Below the pieces are notes generated by a model, which worked only from the letters and a program-made list of their open reading frames with translations, ran no database searches and was not told where the DNA came from. Position numbers and translations under genes: made by a program. From Epinephelus fuscoguttatus (lineage: Eukaryota > Chordata > Actinopteri > Perciformes > Serranidae), in contig NC_064761.1 in assembly GCF_011397635.1 (NCBI RefSeq), positions 40,264,143-40,328,142 on the forward strand: DNA of 64,000 nt. Direction: 5' to 3'. Shown here piece after piece: positions 24,601 to 37,816 of the stretch (positions are counted from its first letter, which is position 1; each line of letters opens with the position of its first letter).

Positions 24601-26193
24601 TGGGTTTATATGTAGCAACGACATTATGCAGAAATCCATGTTTTTCGGATTTGAATACACCAGGAACACGACTGCAAAACTAAAGAATGACATAAAAACC
24701 TCAAATAAATAAATAGATAATGGGGCTGCCCTTTACTGTATGATGCTAGTACATTTCCAAACAATTACTGTAAAACATCACTCTATGAAGCGCAGCAGTT
24801 CAACTTTTTTGCTGTCTCTACCAGCAGATGTCACCCTCAACACTTAGAGGTCACCCTCACACACATTCTCACAGCTCTTCCTCACGCTTTCCTCTGCCTC
24901 TGTCTGACAGGTATCGTCGCAGCTATGATTCAGACTTCACTGCTCCTCTGGTGATGTACCACGTGTGGCCGGCCTTGGTGGAAGGAGATGCTGTGGTAGT
25001 GAAGGGCGAGGCTGTGACCAGGAGGGGTGCTCTGGTACTGACTGTATAGTATTTCAAACACGTCAGTTAATCTAAGTGTACTCTGGAGCAATGGTTCCCA
25101 ACCTGAAGACTCTTGACTAAGTGACATATTTTATGGATATATCATATTATAGCCAATGCATAACAATAAGAGTACAGAGCAACTGATAACCTTGATAATT
25201 AACCCAAATAATGAACACAATAACTGCAGGAAGTTTGTGTGAAACAAGCGATTTGGATATATTTTGAGCAGATTATTACACATATTGCATCAAACATGAC
25301 TTTTCCTGATAGTCTTTGGAATTTTTAAACAATTTTCTGTCTGTATTATGTTTTTTTAAACAATCATACATACTTAAGAGGCTTCTTTTTATTCTCCCTG
25401 ACACTGGGCCATTGTTCTATTAGCTCCGGCTGTTTTATGTGCACACTATTCTCATGTAGATTGAGGCTGTTAAGCAGCCTCTGTGAATTTAGCTTGTGTT
25501 CAGGTCTTCACTGTGCCCTTTTCCTGTGAGCTTTTTTTTTTTTTTTTTTTTTTTTAAAGTTCATATCTTGAATAATAATCTCAATTTTAAAAATTTAGTT
25601 TTCTTTGCAGAAATTAAGGAAATCTTGAGATATATGTATGCAGCCTCTATACAAAAACTGTACACCCCTTAAAATCAAGAGAGCCTCGCAACCACCTGTG
25701 AAGCTTTGACATCCCCTAGTGGAGGCCAAGAGGTTGGGAACCAGTGCTCTGGAGAATAATGCAAGTCCATGGAAAGGCTCATGTGTTTGCTGGTGTCTGT
25801 TTTTGCAGTGGAGCAGAAGCCGGAGCAGAAGTGCCAGCCCCGTGCGCTCTCGCTCTCTCAGCCCAACTCGCACTCTTGTAAGTCTCCATAATATTTGACA
25901 GTGCAACCAAACACACAGAGAGACAGGCACCACTTGTTGAACTTAACCTTGCTCAGCTATTCATGTAATTCAGATTAATTTCAAACTCAGATGTATCGCT
26001 CTTTCCACTTAACATGCATGCACACCCATGGCCTGAAGGGTATGTGCTCAAAAAACTCGGCTTTATTTATCTGGATTTGTTTTAATCTTACACAATAGTT
26101 GCAAATATCTTTAACAATAATGTATCTTTTTTTTAGGCATTTAACCGCAATAGAAGTCGGTCTCCTGAACGTCTTACAGCGAGCCACCTGTGA
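18689..26193 (+). CDS. spata18: Spermatogenesis-associated protein 18 / MIEAP, complete
   Basis: Coding exons are 18689-18775, 21220-21325, 21426-21541, 22280-22398, 22612-22707, 22808-22945, 23724-23955, 24065-24223, 24328-24503, 24911-25034, 25809-25877 and 26137-26193. They sum to 1,479 bases, 492 residues (human about 538). Residues 30-103 match the conserved N-terminus ([20 protein letters not shown]). Residues 104-221 are charged and heptad-like, a predicted coiled coil. About 235-451 form the conserved C-terminal MIEAP domain ([42 protein letters not shown]). The end is Ser/Arg-rich ([15 protein letters not shown]). In mammals the protein is p53-inducible, acts at mitochondria in lysosome-like degradation of damaged parts, and is abundant in testis. 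Exon 3 uses a weak acceptor after a purine-rich run. No break is seen. Confidence 0.96.
19151..19180. promoter_or_regulatory. Pair of RFX/X-box-like motifs
   Basis: GTTGCTATGGACGC (19151-19164) and GTCGCCATGGCTAC (19167-19180) match the RFX palindrome GTTRCCATGGYAAC at 10 and 12 of 14 positions. They lie 16 bases apart start to start, in the first intron of a testis/cilia-associated gene. RFX factors drive many sperm and cilium genes, so a role as an intronic enhancer is plausible but inferred. Confidence 0.35.
19300..19416. repeat. Perfect 16-bp hairpin around (ATT)n
   Basis: AAGTTTGCCTTCAGGG at 19300-19315 is perfectly inverted at 19401-19416. The loop of about 85 bases contains roughly ten ATT units (near 19340-19368). 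It could be a small foldback element with an expanded microsatellite. Confidence 0.7.
21640..22135 (+). repeat. Degenerate AATAAAGTC minisatellite with ~195-bp higher-order period
   Basis: Short phrases such as AAGAATAAAGTC, AAAAAAGTC and GTAATATTA recur about every 20-30 bases. A longer block starting AAGAATAAAGTC(G/A)TA begins at 21692, 21883 and 22081, so the array also has a higher-order unit of about 191-198 bases. It fills most of spata18 intron 3 (21542-22279). Confidence 0.7.
22946..23723 (+). other. spata18: spata18 intron 6
   Basis: Carries the dispersed element at about 23087-23309. The stretch 23310-23723 shows nothing recognisable. Confidence 0.5.
23087..23309 (+). mobile_element. 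Short dispersed element starting ACCTCCGCCAAGGAGGTT
   Basis: The segment begins with the palindromic ACCTCCGCCAAGGAGGTTAT and continues with GTTTTCGCCGGCGTTGG and AAAACTCG-like phrases. I recognise this as a short repeat scattered through many fish and invertebrate genomes. It is GC-rich compared with its intron. The family name and mechanism are unknown to me. Confidence 0.5.
25089..25746. mobile_element. hAT-type MITE in spata18 intron 10
   Basis: It is flanked by a perfect 8-bp target duplication CTCTGGAG (25081-25088 and 25747-25754). The ends are CAATGGTTCCCAACCT and AGGTTGGGAACCAGTG, an inverted repeat with one mismatch. The CAGTGGTTCCCAACCT terminus is typical of hAT elements. The interior is non-coding and contains a poly(T) run at about 25529-25556. 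Confidence 0.85.
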
Positions 26194-27223
26194 TCTCTGG
26201 CCTTACACTGATCCTGGATGTCAGTGAAATTAAATTTCAGTTGACTTCATCTGTGATGTTACTCTTATGCTTCCACCAAATAAAGCAATAAAATCCTGAG
26301 ATACTGTACCACCCAAAGGCTGCTCCGAGTTTACATGATTGGAGGGCAGTTTGATGGGACATTGGCAGGAACTAGAGGTCAGTATATTTTAGATAAAGCA
26401 TAAATAGCCTGGCAGCTAACTAGACAGTTGTCTTAGTTTACTATATTTACTCTGAGATAGATAATACTAACAGTGTTTTAGTGATCATCGGAAACTTTTA
26501 AGTGCTTTATTCAGGGGACAATTAGACCTGCGCAGTAGCACTTTCTCAGTCTGACAAGAAAACATATTCAACTTTACTCCTCTCTTTACTTTTTACCAAA
26601 AGTCAGTAGAACTCTTTCAGCGTATTGTACGACATACAATATGGTGCTAATGATCAGTGCTAATTTAAACTCCTCCAGTACTTGAGTGACTGATATTGGT
26701 CAGTTTGTTTTTAGTGTCAGTGGTTGCTGTGTTTTTGTAATTTCATTTTTTATTTTTTGGTGCTGTTGTTTTATATTTTGGGCATTTCTTTGAGATAAAG
26801 TAACGTTTACGAACATTTCACGTGACAAAACATGTTTAAGACCTGAATAAGTGGAGATGATTTTGCTTTTTAAGTCTGAAATATGTTTTAAGTGAGATTT
26901 TTCCAAATAGTAGTGTAGTTACTGTGCACTACAGAAGGACGAGTTGCTAGTAATTTTGGGAGAGAAATGTCTGTATGAATTCAACATGACAATTCTATTT
27001 ATTATATATTTTTTCAGCTACAACCTGTGTACTGTACATCATAGCTTACATAATCATATCTGGTACTACTGTACTTAATTTGCCCTTAAATGGCTTGAAT
27101 TTATGAGATATAGTCGATACTGTAGGATGAATTTATGTTGATTTCCCTATGATTTGATTTGTGTTGTGTGATGAATATATTTGTGAACTGTGCCTTTTAT
27201 GATTGCCTTTTTAAAAGAATAAA
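26194..27223 (+). other. spata18: spata18 3' UTR with alternative polyadenylation signals
   Basis: Two AATAAA signals lie just after the stop, at 26279-26284 and 26287-26292, so a short 3' UTR of about 100 bases is likely. A further AATAAA at 27218-27223 could end a longer form of about 1 kb. No open frame or repeat stands out in between. Confidence 0.5.
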
Positions 27224-30200
27224 TGATACATTTTTCTATTGACTATATATGACTTTTTTTTTTTCTTTGAGACACTGTTAGGAATGGCTGGTGTCATTAC
27301 CAAAGAATTAAGCCAGAAATCTCTGTCATCCAAATTAAAGTCTAGATAAAGATATGAACTGATGTATATCTAATGTTTATAGACCAATTTAAATTGAACG
27401 CATGCAGGTGCACAATTAAAGCAAGCTCCTTTTATTTATTTTTTTTTAATGATGACTACTGTTCTCCCTTGTATTTTGGGATCTAAAAGGATTCCACTGT
27501 GGTTATTTTTCTCAATAATTCCCCTAATTTCCATCTTCTGACCTCAGAGTGTTCCTAGTACCCTGTTTTAACAATAGGTGGTGCTGCTACTCTATCATGA
27601 AACCGAGCCCAAGCGTTGAAAACAGTGCAGTGGTTGCAGGACAATGTCTCTGTTAGAGTTAGTCTTTCAAACATTTCACCCATCCAACATGTTGCTGCAT
27701 ACAAACCATCAAAAATATAACAAGACATCATTAGCAACACAAACCAAAAGATAGACATCTTTTACAGCATTACAGGTATTTCTGTACACTTTCAAATGAT
27801 AAATATTTATGTGCAAAATGTCAAATAAATTGTACACTAAAAATAAATGCTACATGCCTAAAGTTGATCATGATAGAGGACTTTTTTAAAATATGTGAAT
27901 AGCCATCTTAGTCACTGCGCATCAACCATGTGTGAGATTTACATTTGAATCAAATCCTCTAGGGACTCCCAACAGCAACATCCCAGTCGTGATGCCTTCA
28001 TACATTGTTTTAGTATTCTCAGCCATCTAATTAGGTCTCTAGGCCTTGCCCAGTCCTGCACCCGCCTGCCTCACCAGGCAAGCCAATTATACTGCCAACT
28101 CTTCCAACCGTATCTAATATCTAAAATCAGACATTTGCTCCGCAGAGCAGAAACTGAGCTCCAGCAAACCTCCGTGACCTCGAGGTCCTTGAGAACAGCC
28201 TTAAAGGATTCATTTGCTGACCACTTCTGTCATCAGTAAAAGAGGCACAGGTCTTTTCTTGGTAATTTACTGCAGTCCATGGTCATTACGTAGAGAAGAC
28301 GTTAAATGATTTAGTGGATTAGATGGAAATTGTACTCATCCACTTGTGATGATACTCAGTTGAATTATAAATTGTCTGGGCTGAGACTGATTTAAGATTA
28401 CATGGCGGGTTTTGAGCATAACAGGATGCTGCACCAACTGTGATTTTGTGTCATGAACAAGTACCCTAAATACTAAGAACTGCATAGCTTTTAATCTTGT
28501 GCTTATACCCACAGAGTCTGAAAAATATGTGATGTGATTTCAGTGTCATTGCAGCGTAAACTCAAACCCCAAACTAACTTATGTGCCATTTCTCCTGAGG
28601 CAGACATCTAAATTTAAGCGTATCCTCACAAAAATACAAAATAACCCTTTGTTAAGCCGTGCATTAGCAATGCTGAGAGACTTGGAGAACATATTCGGAA
28701 AAGAAACGTGTAGAATATGCAGAAACCCATGTCATGGAAACTTCCGCCATGCCTCCTCATCACATTCCCACACAATGAGCTTCTTGTCTGATCTGCAGCG
28801 GTTCAGAGAGGTCCTGGCTCCTGGGACACAGGCCAGGTCCTGCTACCATGATACAACTGGGAGGGAGCCTGTAGACTGTCTCAGCTCAGTTTGTCCTTCT
28901 GTGAGCCTGGTGGGGGGTTATTTACTCAGGTGTGTTGTGGTCAACTGCGGTCACGGACAGAGTGACCGCGGACTGTGGATGGATGGGGATGAGAGAGGAA
29001 ATCGAGAAGGGTCTCGCTCTGTGTTTTCTACGGACAGTTATGCAATAAATAGGGCTGCACGATATGCAAAAAAAAAAAAAAAGATATTGGTGGATTATTT
29101 GGTGGATATTGCGATTTAAATATTGTACTAATATTTCGATTAATTCTGCAGCTCGAGCACAAAAGCCGTGTCATGACACTTAAGCTCACCACAAAGTATT
29201 TTCAGTTGATAGAGACATCCAGATTCAGCTGTCTTCTTGTAGCAAAAGGATGAAATCACCAAGGTATCAGCAGGTGCCAGAACTTAAATCTAAATCCATT
29301 GCCCAAAGCAGAGAGACAGCAGTAGCTGGAACTCACCCTAAACAGACTCAAGAGCTGCAAATCCACCTAAAGTTTCCAGATTTGGTGGCAAAAGCCTGAT
29401 TCAACACTACTGGACCGCGTGATGTTTCCTCTGGATGCTGTTAATGTGCTCAGTGCTGGCAAGAGTTGAGTTTCTGGAGCTTGAGCGTGATAAGTACCCG
29501 CCCTGATCCCACAGCCAGACCATAGGGGGAATATTAATGGGGCTGTATATCACAGAACATGATGACATGGTTATGGGTGACCAAGCTGCAGTGCATAAAC
29601 CAAAGGCAATATTAAAATAGAGAGGGAATGGAGAAAATCAAGGCAGATGACACAAAAACACAGATGGGGCAGGTGAGAATGCCCTCAGTGTCATTCTTTG
29701 CAAACAACCCCTTTACATGAATGCTTGTTATCAGTCACCCTTGGCTGTGATTGTCGATCTTTCCTCTGATGGAGTCACAATTCAACAGAGGAGTCAATGA
29801 GCCACTGCAGGTCGACAAGGCCTCTGTATCTCCAAGAGAGGCAGTGCAGCCTGTGGCCCAGAGAGGCCGTTAAACACATCTGGAATGGAGCAGGATGCAG
29901 GTTTTGCACAGGAGGACCTCACGATTTATGACAGGAGGGACAAAACAGGGGTAGGGAGAAGACAGTGCACTCATGACTGTAGCTTCATACATCAGCACAA
30001 TGTTGTGTGTGACTGATTGTAAGTGCACCACACGGACAACCCGACCCCACCCTCTATATTCCCATTCTCAGCCGTGCAGGAACACCCAAGGGCGATTTCC
30101 TTGGCACCGACGAGCATGTGAGGTCATGTGGCTGCAGGCATCAGCCCAATGGGTGCCGGGGAGCAAACAGGCGTGACTGCTGATCTTCTCGTTTCCAGTG

Positions 30201-30486
30201 AGATCAGACATCAAGTGACCAAATCCTCTGCCAGAGATACCACGGATAAATACTTACTTCCCTTCTCTATGACGACTATCATATCAAATAAAGAAAAACG
30301 ACTTCGAATTTGGACTCTCTTTTTCCCAGTGCAGACATTAGTCCAGACTGTTTCCTCTTCCTGCTCTGTCATCAGTTGCACATCTGGGCTATCACAGGCA
30401 ACGGCCGATTAAGAATATTTGTAAGTCTAATGATTTGATGTGCTCTCTTCAGAATAACCAGTTTCTTGAAATGATGGAAGCATGTG
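27224..30486. other. Intergenic stretch without recognisable genes
   Basis: AT-rich sequence. One open frame of 178 codons (28583-29119, plus) has no recognisable domain, and its end runs into a hAT-like tip (TAGGGCTGCACGATATG at about 29048) and a poly(A) run. The remainder shows no exon, RNA gene or clear repeat. Confidence 0.45.
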
Positions 30487-31761
30487 TTAAAGGGACAGTT
30501 CACCCTAAAATCAAAAATACATATTTTCCCTCTGACCTGTAGTGCTATTTATCAATCTAGATTGTTTTTCAAAATAGATTTTGAGTTGCAGAGTGTTAAA
30601 GATATCGGCCATCGAGATGTCTGCCTTCTCTCCAATATAATGGAACTAGATGGCACTCGGCCTGTGGTGCTCAAAGAGCCAAAAACATGCATTTGAAAAA
30701 CTCAACAGCAATGTCTCTTTACAGAAATTATGACCCAGTTACTCAAGACATCCACGGGGCTTGTGGTGAGCAGTCTTATATAGGAACGGATGCATACATC
30801 TACTTGGTGATTGGAGGCTTCTGTAAGCATAAATGGCGTCCCTCTCAACTGAGCTGTAGTGTTTGCTAGCTCAGTGGTACTAGGTGAGCTATTTTTTTTA
30901 GTACTTATTTTGTAATGTGGAATAATAGAAAAGGCTTGATCAAGTGCTATTACTCAAAATGAGAATAACCTACTGTTGTGGACTATTCATCTCGGGAAGT
31001 ACGTTATTATGACAAAACTTGAGCCATTTATTAGATATTTAAATTTTTACACGTTTATACATGTAATACACGTTTTTGCATTCGGCCGTTCCGTCTTTTT
31101 GCTTTTCAGAAGGAAGTACTGCCACACCGCTGACATTTTTTTTAACTATCCACACTGTTTTTCACCCGGTTGTTGTTATCATGTGACCTCCCCCTCCCGC
31201 TCTCCTCTCTTCTTCGTGTGTTACAATGAAGTGCTGGGTGGAAAAGCTAGAGTGGATTTGTGGAATAGAGTGCTTGTATCGCAGTGCTAGTATCGCACTT
31301 TTCCCCTGCAGTGCGATCCGATCCACATTTTTTGGCTGGATCGCAGCATATTTTCAGAAACTACATAAAATGTCAACCAATCTTTTTTTTGTTTTTTTTT
31401 AACCAAAAATAACTGTGCAAAAGTGGCTCTTACACTAGCAGTAGATTGGTGGTTGGTGGGTGTAGTTCAGCAGAAAGAAAATAGTTCCTACATCAAACTG
31501 CTCACAACAAGGTCTGTGGATTATCTTGAGTGATTGGGTCATGATTTCTGGAAAGAGACATTGCTGTTGAGTTTTTCAAATGTATTTTTTGATGCTTTGA
31601 GCACCACAACTGCCATTCAGTCAGAAAAGAAGGCAGACATTGCTACAGCCGATACCTCCAACACCTGCAACTCACATCAAAACAATCTAGACTGATACTA
31701 GCACTACAGGTAAGACAAAAAATAAGTATTTCTTTAATTTGGGGGTGAACTGTCCCTTTAA
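30487..31761. mobile_element. TTAA-flanked element with long inverted arms
   Basis: TTAA lies at both ends (30487-30490 and 31758-31761). The terminal sequence TTAAAGGGACAGTTCACCC is inverted at the right end (GGGTGAACTGTCCCTTTAA). The arms extend inward about 300 bases (30487-30830 against 31445-31761), sharing blocks such as TGTCTGCCTTCT, GTGGTGCTCAAAG and AGCAATGTCTCTTT. The middle is unrelated single-copy-like sequence. TTAA targeting suggests a piggyBac relative; no transposase is encoded. Confidence 0.8.
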
Positions 31762-33439
31762 TGAGCTTGCGATGTCCTGACATCAACAGACACTGTAAGA
31801 CTAAATGATAACTTGAAGTGCAGAAAACATCCAACTCTGTTCACATGGTAAAATTTTACTCATTAAATCAGCAGAGGTGTTGTCTAACGAGCAGCCCAGA
31901 CCTGGCTGGTAATCACGTGCCCTGCCTTTCATGATTTTAAAAGAGCAGCGACACAAAAGCAGATCTCAGGGTGAGGTGATTTGGTTCATGATTTTCCACA
32001 GAATTGTTTTTAACACATCATTAAAGCCTCAGAGGCAGTCATGACCTTTTCTCTTTTTTGTCAAGGAGGGGGCGAGATCAACTAGATGTCAATGGGATTG
32101 AAGGCTGCGCTCTGCTCAGTGGAGAGAAATCTATTTACATTTCAGATGGAAACATCTTACAGCTGCTAAGTAGAGACGTCAATCTGTGCTTTAATTACAC
32201 CTTTTGCTTTGTCAGGAGGCGCACTGCAGTGAACTTGTCCTCAAAACAGAGCCCTGCATGGATGCTGGAATGCTCCATGTAAAAACACATCTGGATGATG
32301 TGATTAATGTGAATAACAGCCATCCATTTACATTACAGAGTAGCACTGGCAGGGCAGAGTGCCGTGGATGCAGGTGTGAGTTTCGAAGGTTACTGCTCCG
32401 CTGGGGCTTGTTACACTTAGCTTAGATTTGATACTCTCACGGAAAACAGGCGCTCAAACCTGGCGCCAATCTCGTGTGTGACTGGCCTCAGCACTGAACA
32501 CCCCCACCCTGAACAGAGATGGTGGAAAGGAACATTAGAGGGAGAAAGACAGAAAAAAAGAAAGATCTGGTAGATTCGAGAGCTGGAATAACAACAGCCT
32601 TACAGAGAACATGTCCAACTATTAAATATGTGGAAACTTTCTTGTGGTTGTGGTTTGACCTCCGCGGGCGCTGAGTCTTTACAACTTCACTCACACTGAC
32701 TGAACATGCCGCCATGTCTTTGGATGTGTCTGTCTCTGCTTGCCTTTTTCTGCTTCTCATGGACATATGCGAGGAGGTGAAAATGTCGTTCAGTGAAAGC
32801 AGACAAAGAAGAATACTATTCTGCAAACACATTTTCAAGAACAGAAAAACTGAAGAGGTTGTTTAAACGGGACACACCAAAGAATGTGACAACATTTTGA
32901 TTGAAAATTACTTGTTTGCGCTTAATTATGGATGATCAAATGTGTATAGGGTTTACATCTAACTTTTTTACCTTAGGACTTGCAGAAATGTGTCTACTAA
33001 CATATTTCTTATCAACAGTGATGTTGTTTCACCACTAGATGGCAGTTCAACACTGTAATTTACTTCAGTGTCTCCAAGGTCCACACATAGAATACACAGT
33101 GGTGGACGAAGCACTTAAAATCTTTTCTTCAGCAGTAACAAATATATTTCATTATGAATGAAAGCATTGCATTCAAGGTTTTAAAATAAACGCACACAAA
33201 TTCTATCAATGACATAAAGTATAAAAACTAAAACTATTTGCAGAATTACCTCATTTAGATACATATTATTGGATTAATCTCACAGATGCATTAACATATA
33301 ACCATGTAAATACTTTATATAATGTTCAGGATACTCCACCTGCTTTGCCTGGGGGCCTCTTGTGCAAAGTGACAGGGAGCCAGGGGCCAGTTAATAAACA
33401 AATATGAATGATATTTATCAGTATATATGATAAATTAGT
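31762..33439. other. Intergenic stretch without recognisable genes
   Basis: No repeat, exon or RNA gene is recognised. Open frames here are short and lack any motif. Confidence 0.4.
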
Positions 33440-33800
33440 TTATTCATTTATCTGTGAGCACTTGTTTTGTACCCTGTTAAAGGTTGCAGGGGGGCTGGAG
33501 CCTATCCCAGCTGACACTGGGCAAGAGGTGGGTCGCACCCTGGACAGGTTGCCAGACAATCACAGGGCTGACACATAAGACAGATAACCATTACTGCTCA
33601 CATTCACACCTGCAGGCAATTTAGAGTCAACAATTAACCTAACATGCATGTCTTTGGACTGTGGGAGGAAGCTAAAGCACCTGGAGAAAACCCACACTGG
33701 CACAAGGAGAACATGCAAATTCCTCGAGAAGGGCCCCAGCCAGCATCCGGGTTTGAACCCAGAACCCTCTTGATGTGAGTCTATAGTGCCAACAAGCTCT
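33440..33800 (+). mobile_element. LINE (RTE/Expander-type) 3' fragment
   Basis: Contains the phrases GGCTGGAGCCTATCCCAGCT, ACCCTGGACAGGTTGCCAG, CATGCATGTCTTTGGACTG and GAGAACATGCAAATTCC. These are the hallmark 3' region of a very abundant fish non-LTR retrotransposon. The same tail occurs at 41048-41405 and, shortened, at 48474-48600. Confidence 0.65.
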
Positions 33801-33917
33801 AATTTGATGCTTTTTTTATGCACTCTGGCACCTTATTTACATTGAGTACCAAAAAAATCCCAATGTGAATTAATTTATTTTTATTCTGAATTACAAAATG
33901 GTTGCTGGGCCACTCAG

Positions 33918-34219
33918 AAGGGATGCCTGATATTGGATTTTTTGCCCGATATCTGATATGCTGATTTGACCGATAACTGATAACATTCTTTTTTTTCCCT
34001 ACCTAATTTTAGTCATCATCATTATATCATGCATGCATACTCTTATCATGATGGCCCACCAGCAGATGGAGACATAAAATACAATATAATATTTTTCAAT
34101 GCAGGTAATATCTATTCATTGTGCAAAATAAGAAAAAGTTGTTGGCCGATTCCAATATTTAATTTTAAAGCCGATATTGGCCGATACCAATGACATACCA
34201 ATATTTTTGTGCATCCCTA
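33918..34219. mobile_element. hAT-like MITE (GATATCGG type)
   Basis: The ends are AAGGGATGCCTGATATTGG and the inverted CCAATATTTTTGTGCATCCCTA. Near-identical 8-bp flanks (CCACTCAG at 33910-33917 and CCACCCAG at 34220-34227) fit a hAT target duplication with one change. The interior has alternating GCCGATAT motifs. A second, interrupted copy lies in sgcb intron 1 (15230-15900). Confidence 0.75.
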
Positions 34220-34227
34220 CCACCCAG

Positions 34228-37200
34228 CACCCTATTGCTGGCCAGATTTAGCCTGTTAGGCCGTATGTTAAGTATCACTTCTCTTTAGTGACCAGTAACT
34301 ACAGCTGTCAGATGAATGTAGTGTAGTAAAAAGTACAATGTATGACTCTGAAATGTAACGAAGTAGACGTAAAAGTGCCTTAAATTGCATTCAAGTACAA
34401 TGCTTGGGTATTTTCCACCACTGGAAATGCAACGTTTACAGTGAGCACCACTTGTTGAAAAAGCATGTCTTCTCACTTTTTATGGCGAACATCTCAGTTA
34501 TTGTGATCTTGCTAGTTGTACTGGTGGGACAAACATTTCCCTGCTGATCTCCTGTGATATATGCATGTCTGTCTGCCCAGGGCCCCTGAACCAACGCTCG
34601 ACTGTGTGGAGATGTTCAGTGCTTCTGTACTAACATATGCTTCTCCGTATTGCCAAACAGTCAATTCCCAAGAGGGGGCACATAGATAAAAAAAAAATTT
34701 CTAGGACAGAGGTGTAAAAAAACAAAGGAGATGCAGAGAGAACGAGGCAAGGCTGTGGTAGCTCCTTCAAACCAAAAGTTATGGTCATCAGTAGCCAAAG
34801 CTGATTTAGTTGTATAGGAAAGTAATGGGAAATATTCAAGGGGAAAATACTGTGGAAAAAATTCTTTCTGTGTCCATTGAAAAAAATAAATAAGTATTAG
34901 GCAGTTGAAGGTCAGTTAATTTCCATGTCTTGTCTTCATGTTTCTAAATCTAAAAGGCAAGAGCTTAAGAAGTAAGACAATATTTCAGAATCAGGAAAAA
35001 CACCACACTCTCTGAGCCAGTATGTAGCTAACATATGTTTTTGAGTTTTGGGCTGTAAAGACAAAGTGACAATATACAACGTGGACTTTGTTTTGTGTCC
35101 TCAGGAGTCTGAACACGAAAATTGTGTGTGGGAGGAAAAGAAATACTTAAAATGAGTCATAACTGGAATGTTTAAGGTCTTATTCTTACACCTGAGCAGA
35201 AATCATTCAAAACATTCTCTCATCTCCACTCTGAGCAATCCTCTGATTGTCTCTCTTTTGTTTTCAAAAGGCACTCAATCATGTGCAGTGGGAGATCAAC
35301 GAATGTGATAATAAGGACACTGACTCATGTCAGTACAAACTAACACGTGTTGCCAGCCAGAGAAAATGCTTTGCAACAGTAAACAGCATCACCATGACAC
35401 AGCCCTGTCTCTCTTTACTTGTCATTATCAAAAGCAGTCACTTGTCTAATAAAGAACGCTTTCAAGGTCTCAGCTAGTTGGCTGCTCTCAGATCATTCAA
35501 TGTCTTCAATATGTCTATTACAGCTTGTACGATCGGAATACATCTGTTAAAAATTATCACTAAGTTAGATTTTGTTTTATAAACCAAGGAGCTTCAGTCG
35601 ATGGTTTCTACCTTTACAGCTGACACAGTTTCAGCTCTGGAAATGATACAAAATACCGCGTGAAAGGTGCAAGATTTCTTTGTCGATGGTATGGAACTGT
35701 AAATAACAGTCATCCACGTACAAGTGACAATTTGAGGAACAACTCAATCAAGAATGTTCATATTAACAGTAAAAAGCAGTGGTCTCAGAATTGAACCTTG
35801 GGGACAGTCTGGGAAAGTCACGATAACTGCAATATTGCATTACAGCACTATTGACAAGCCAACCACAGGGGACGGTAGACAACTGTAACAACCACTATAT
35901 TATAGTTTTTTCCTATTTCTCATGGGAGTGCTGGATATTTACACTCTGCTTCAAATGCCAGCAGCGTGACAAAGCATTGGGTGTCTACTCTGTGCCAAGA
36001 ACGGATTGGTAAAATGCCGCGGCTGCTTGTTAATGCCACTTTTTATCCAGCTGTCCAATCACAGTGGGGAAGAGGCAGGACATATAGAACTAAGACCAAC
36101 CATCCCATTGCTGAAAAACAACAATGGAGGAGTTATTAATACTGAATCCCCACAGACCGGCGGGCCTGTCTACTCTGTCTACGTGCTCCAGCCTTTCCTT
36201 CATCCTGAGCAGGTACTCTACATTCAACAGTTTTACTTCCACAGATATTCTGTATCATAGCAACCAGATGCAATCGCAGCATCTTTTTTTATAATTATAA
36301 TAAATGAAGTAATTTGCAAAACAGCTAATCTTAAACTCCACATGTATTGGAAAAACACAAGTAATTCAAAGGTAACTACATAAACAAACAATGTGTCAGA
36401 GCTGATGAGTAGATTCCCTGTTATGCTTGCGGTTTCTCATGGTACTGTAGAGCCAATATTCCCATAAGACCATGCCACTGTTTTGGTCAACTAAATCTTA
36501 AGAGTCCTCTGCTTAGTTTCTCCCACAGAGCAACACGTCACTTTCCCTACAAGTCTGACTCACTGACGTAACATACAGTAAAACTTAAGAGAGCTGAAGT
36601 TCTCAGGAAGGCCTTGTCTGTTTTTTACAGCGACTATTTCATAAATCTAAAACTGAGCTAAGGGCGTTGTTTATTGATGTTTGTTCAGCTCTTGACTCTG
36701 TGGATTCTTTTTGATGAAAACTGAGACTTCCCTGGTATCAGATGGCAGATTGCCAGAAAAATAAGACTGCTGGCACTTCATCCAGCTGTTCTGAGGCAAA
36801 CTAGACAATAAGACTGAAGTATCTCACGTGTTAATACATTTGAATTCCAAAAAATAATTACCCAAATGTCCCATATCATCCTACAGATGACCAAAACAAT
36901 CAGACTATTGCGCACAAACCTTGTGCATGGCTTTACGTGACTTAATGTGTATTATGTTGAAGCAAAGATGCTTGCATAAAGAGGACACTGGTCCCTGACA
37001 CAAGACATCATCTTGTTTACCAACACAGTCCCCATTCTGAGCATCACATCTCCTTCTTAGTATCACAGAGAAAAGCAGAAAGGGCTCTCAAATCTCAGCC
37101 TGCTGTTGACACACTTTCATCAACAAACAGTCAGTTAGGTGATGGTTTGAAAACTAGATCAAGGAAAACGGTGTTCAGTGTGTGTGTGGGTTAGGAGGGC

Positions 37201-37816
37201 ATCTGGGTAATGTTCCAGTTATGACTACATGAAATCAGATACCTGCAAATCACAACGTCAACTATAATAAAGACATTCGTTTGAATATTGCACAACTGCT
37301 GCAGGCTGAAGTTTTGGGGTAGCTTAAGTCTGAAATTTAAGATTACATCTGCTTGGTGTGTTTAACATCAGTGCTGATGTCATGAAATGGCTTTTGGGGT
37401 GTTTCTGAAGGCTTGTGGACAGAAAAGGGAATCACAGTAACACCAGTGCAGACTGGTTGTCTACATTTGGCATGGAAGTCCAGAGGGACTGACTGGAAGT
37501 TACTGAGCCCTCCTCCCTGTGGGGACTTTGCAAAGGAATTTACATCAAAACTCTATTTTTAATGAGGGAGAAACAGCTGACTTATTTTGGTCTTTTTCCG
37601 ATTCACACCAAAATAGCCGTGACTCAAGGACTGACGATGATGTTAAGTGGTTTTGTTTGGTAAAACATTGTATACACCCTAATTTCTTTGGAGCTGAGTT
37701 GCAGATAAAGGTGGATACTGTAATCTCCTTTAACTGTTAAACTGTTTTATTTCAGCGCAAGCTATAAGATATATCAGTCTGGTCCAGTTACATACAAGAC
37801 AAAGAATTATGATGAT
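34228..37816. other. Intergenic stretch without recognisable genes
   Basis: About 3.6 kb with no exon, RNA gene or well-defined repeat that I can name. Open frames are all below 90 codons and featureless. Confidence 0.4.

Noticed and set aside
28583..29119. 178-codon open frame between spata18 and usp46
   Set aside because: No recognisable domain, no flanking splice pattern, and its end runs into a hAT-like tip and poly(A). It is most likely chance.
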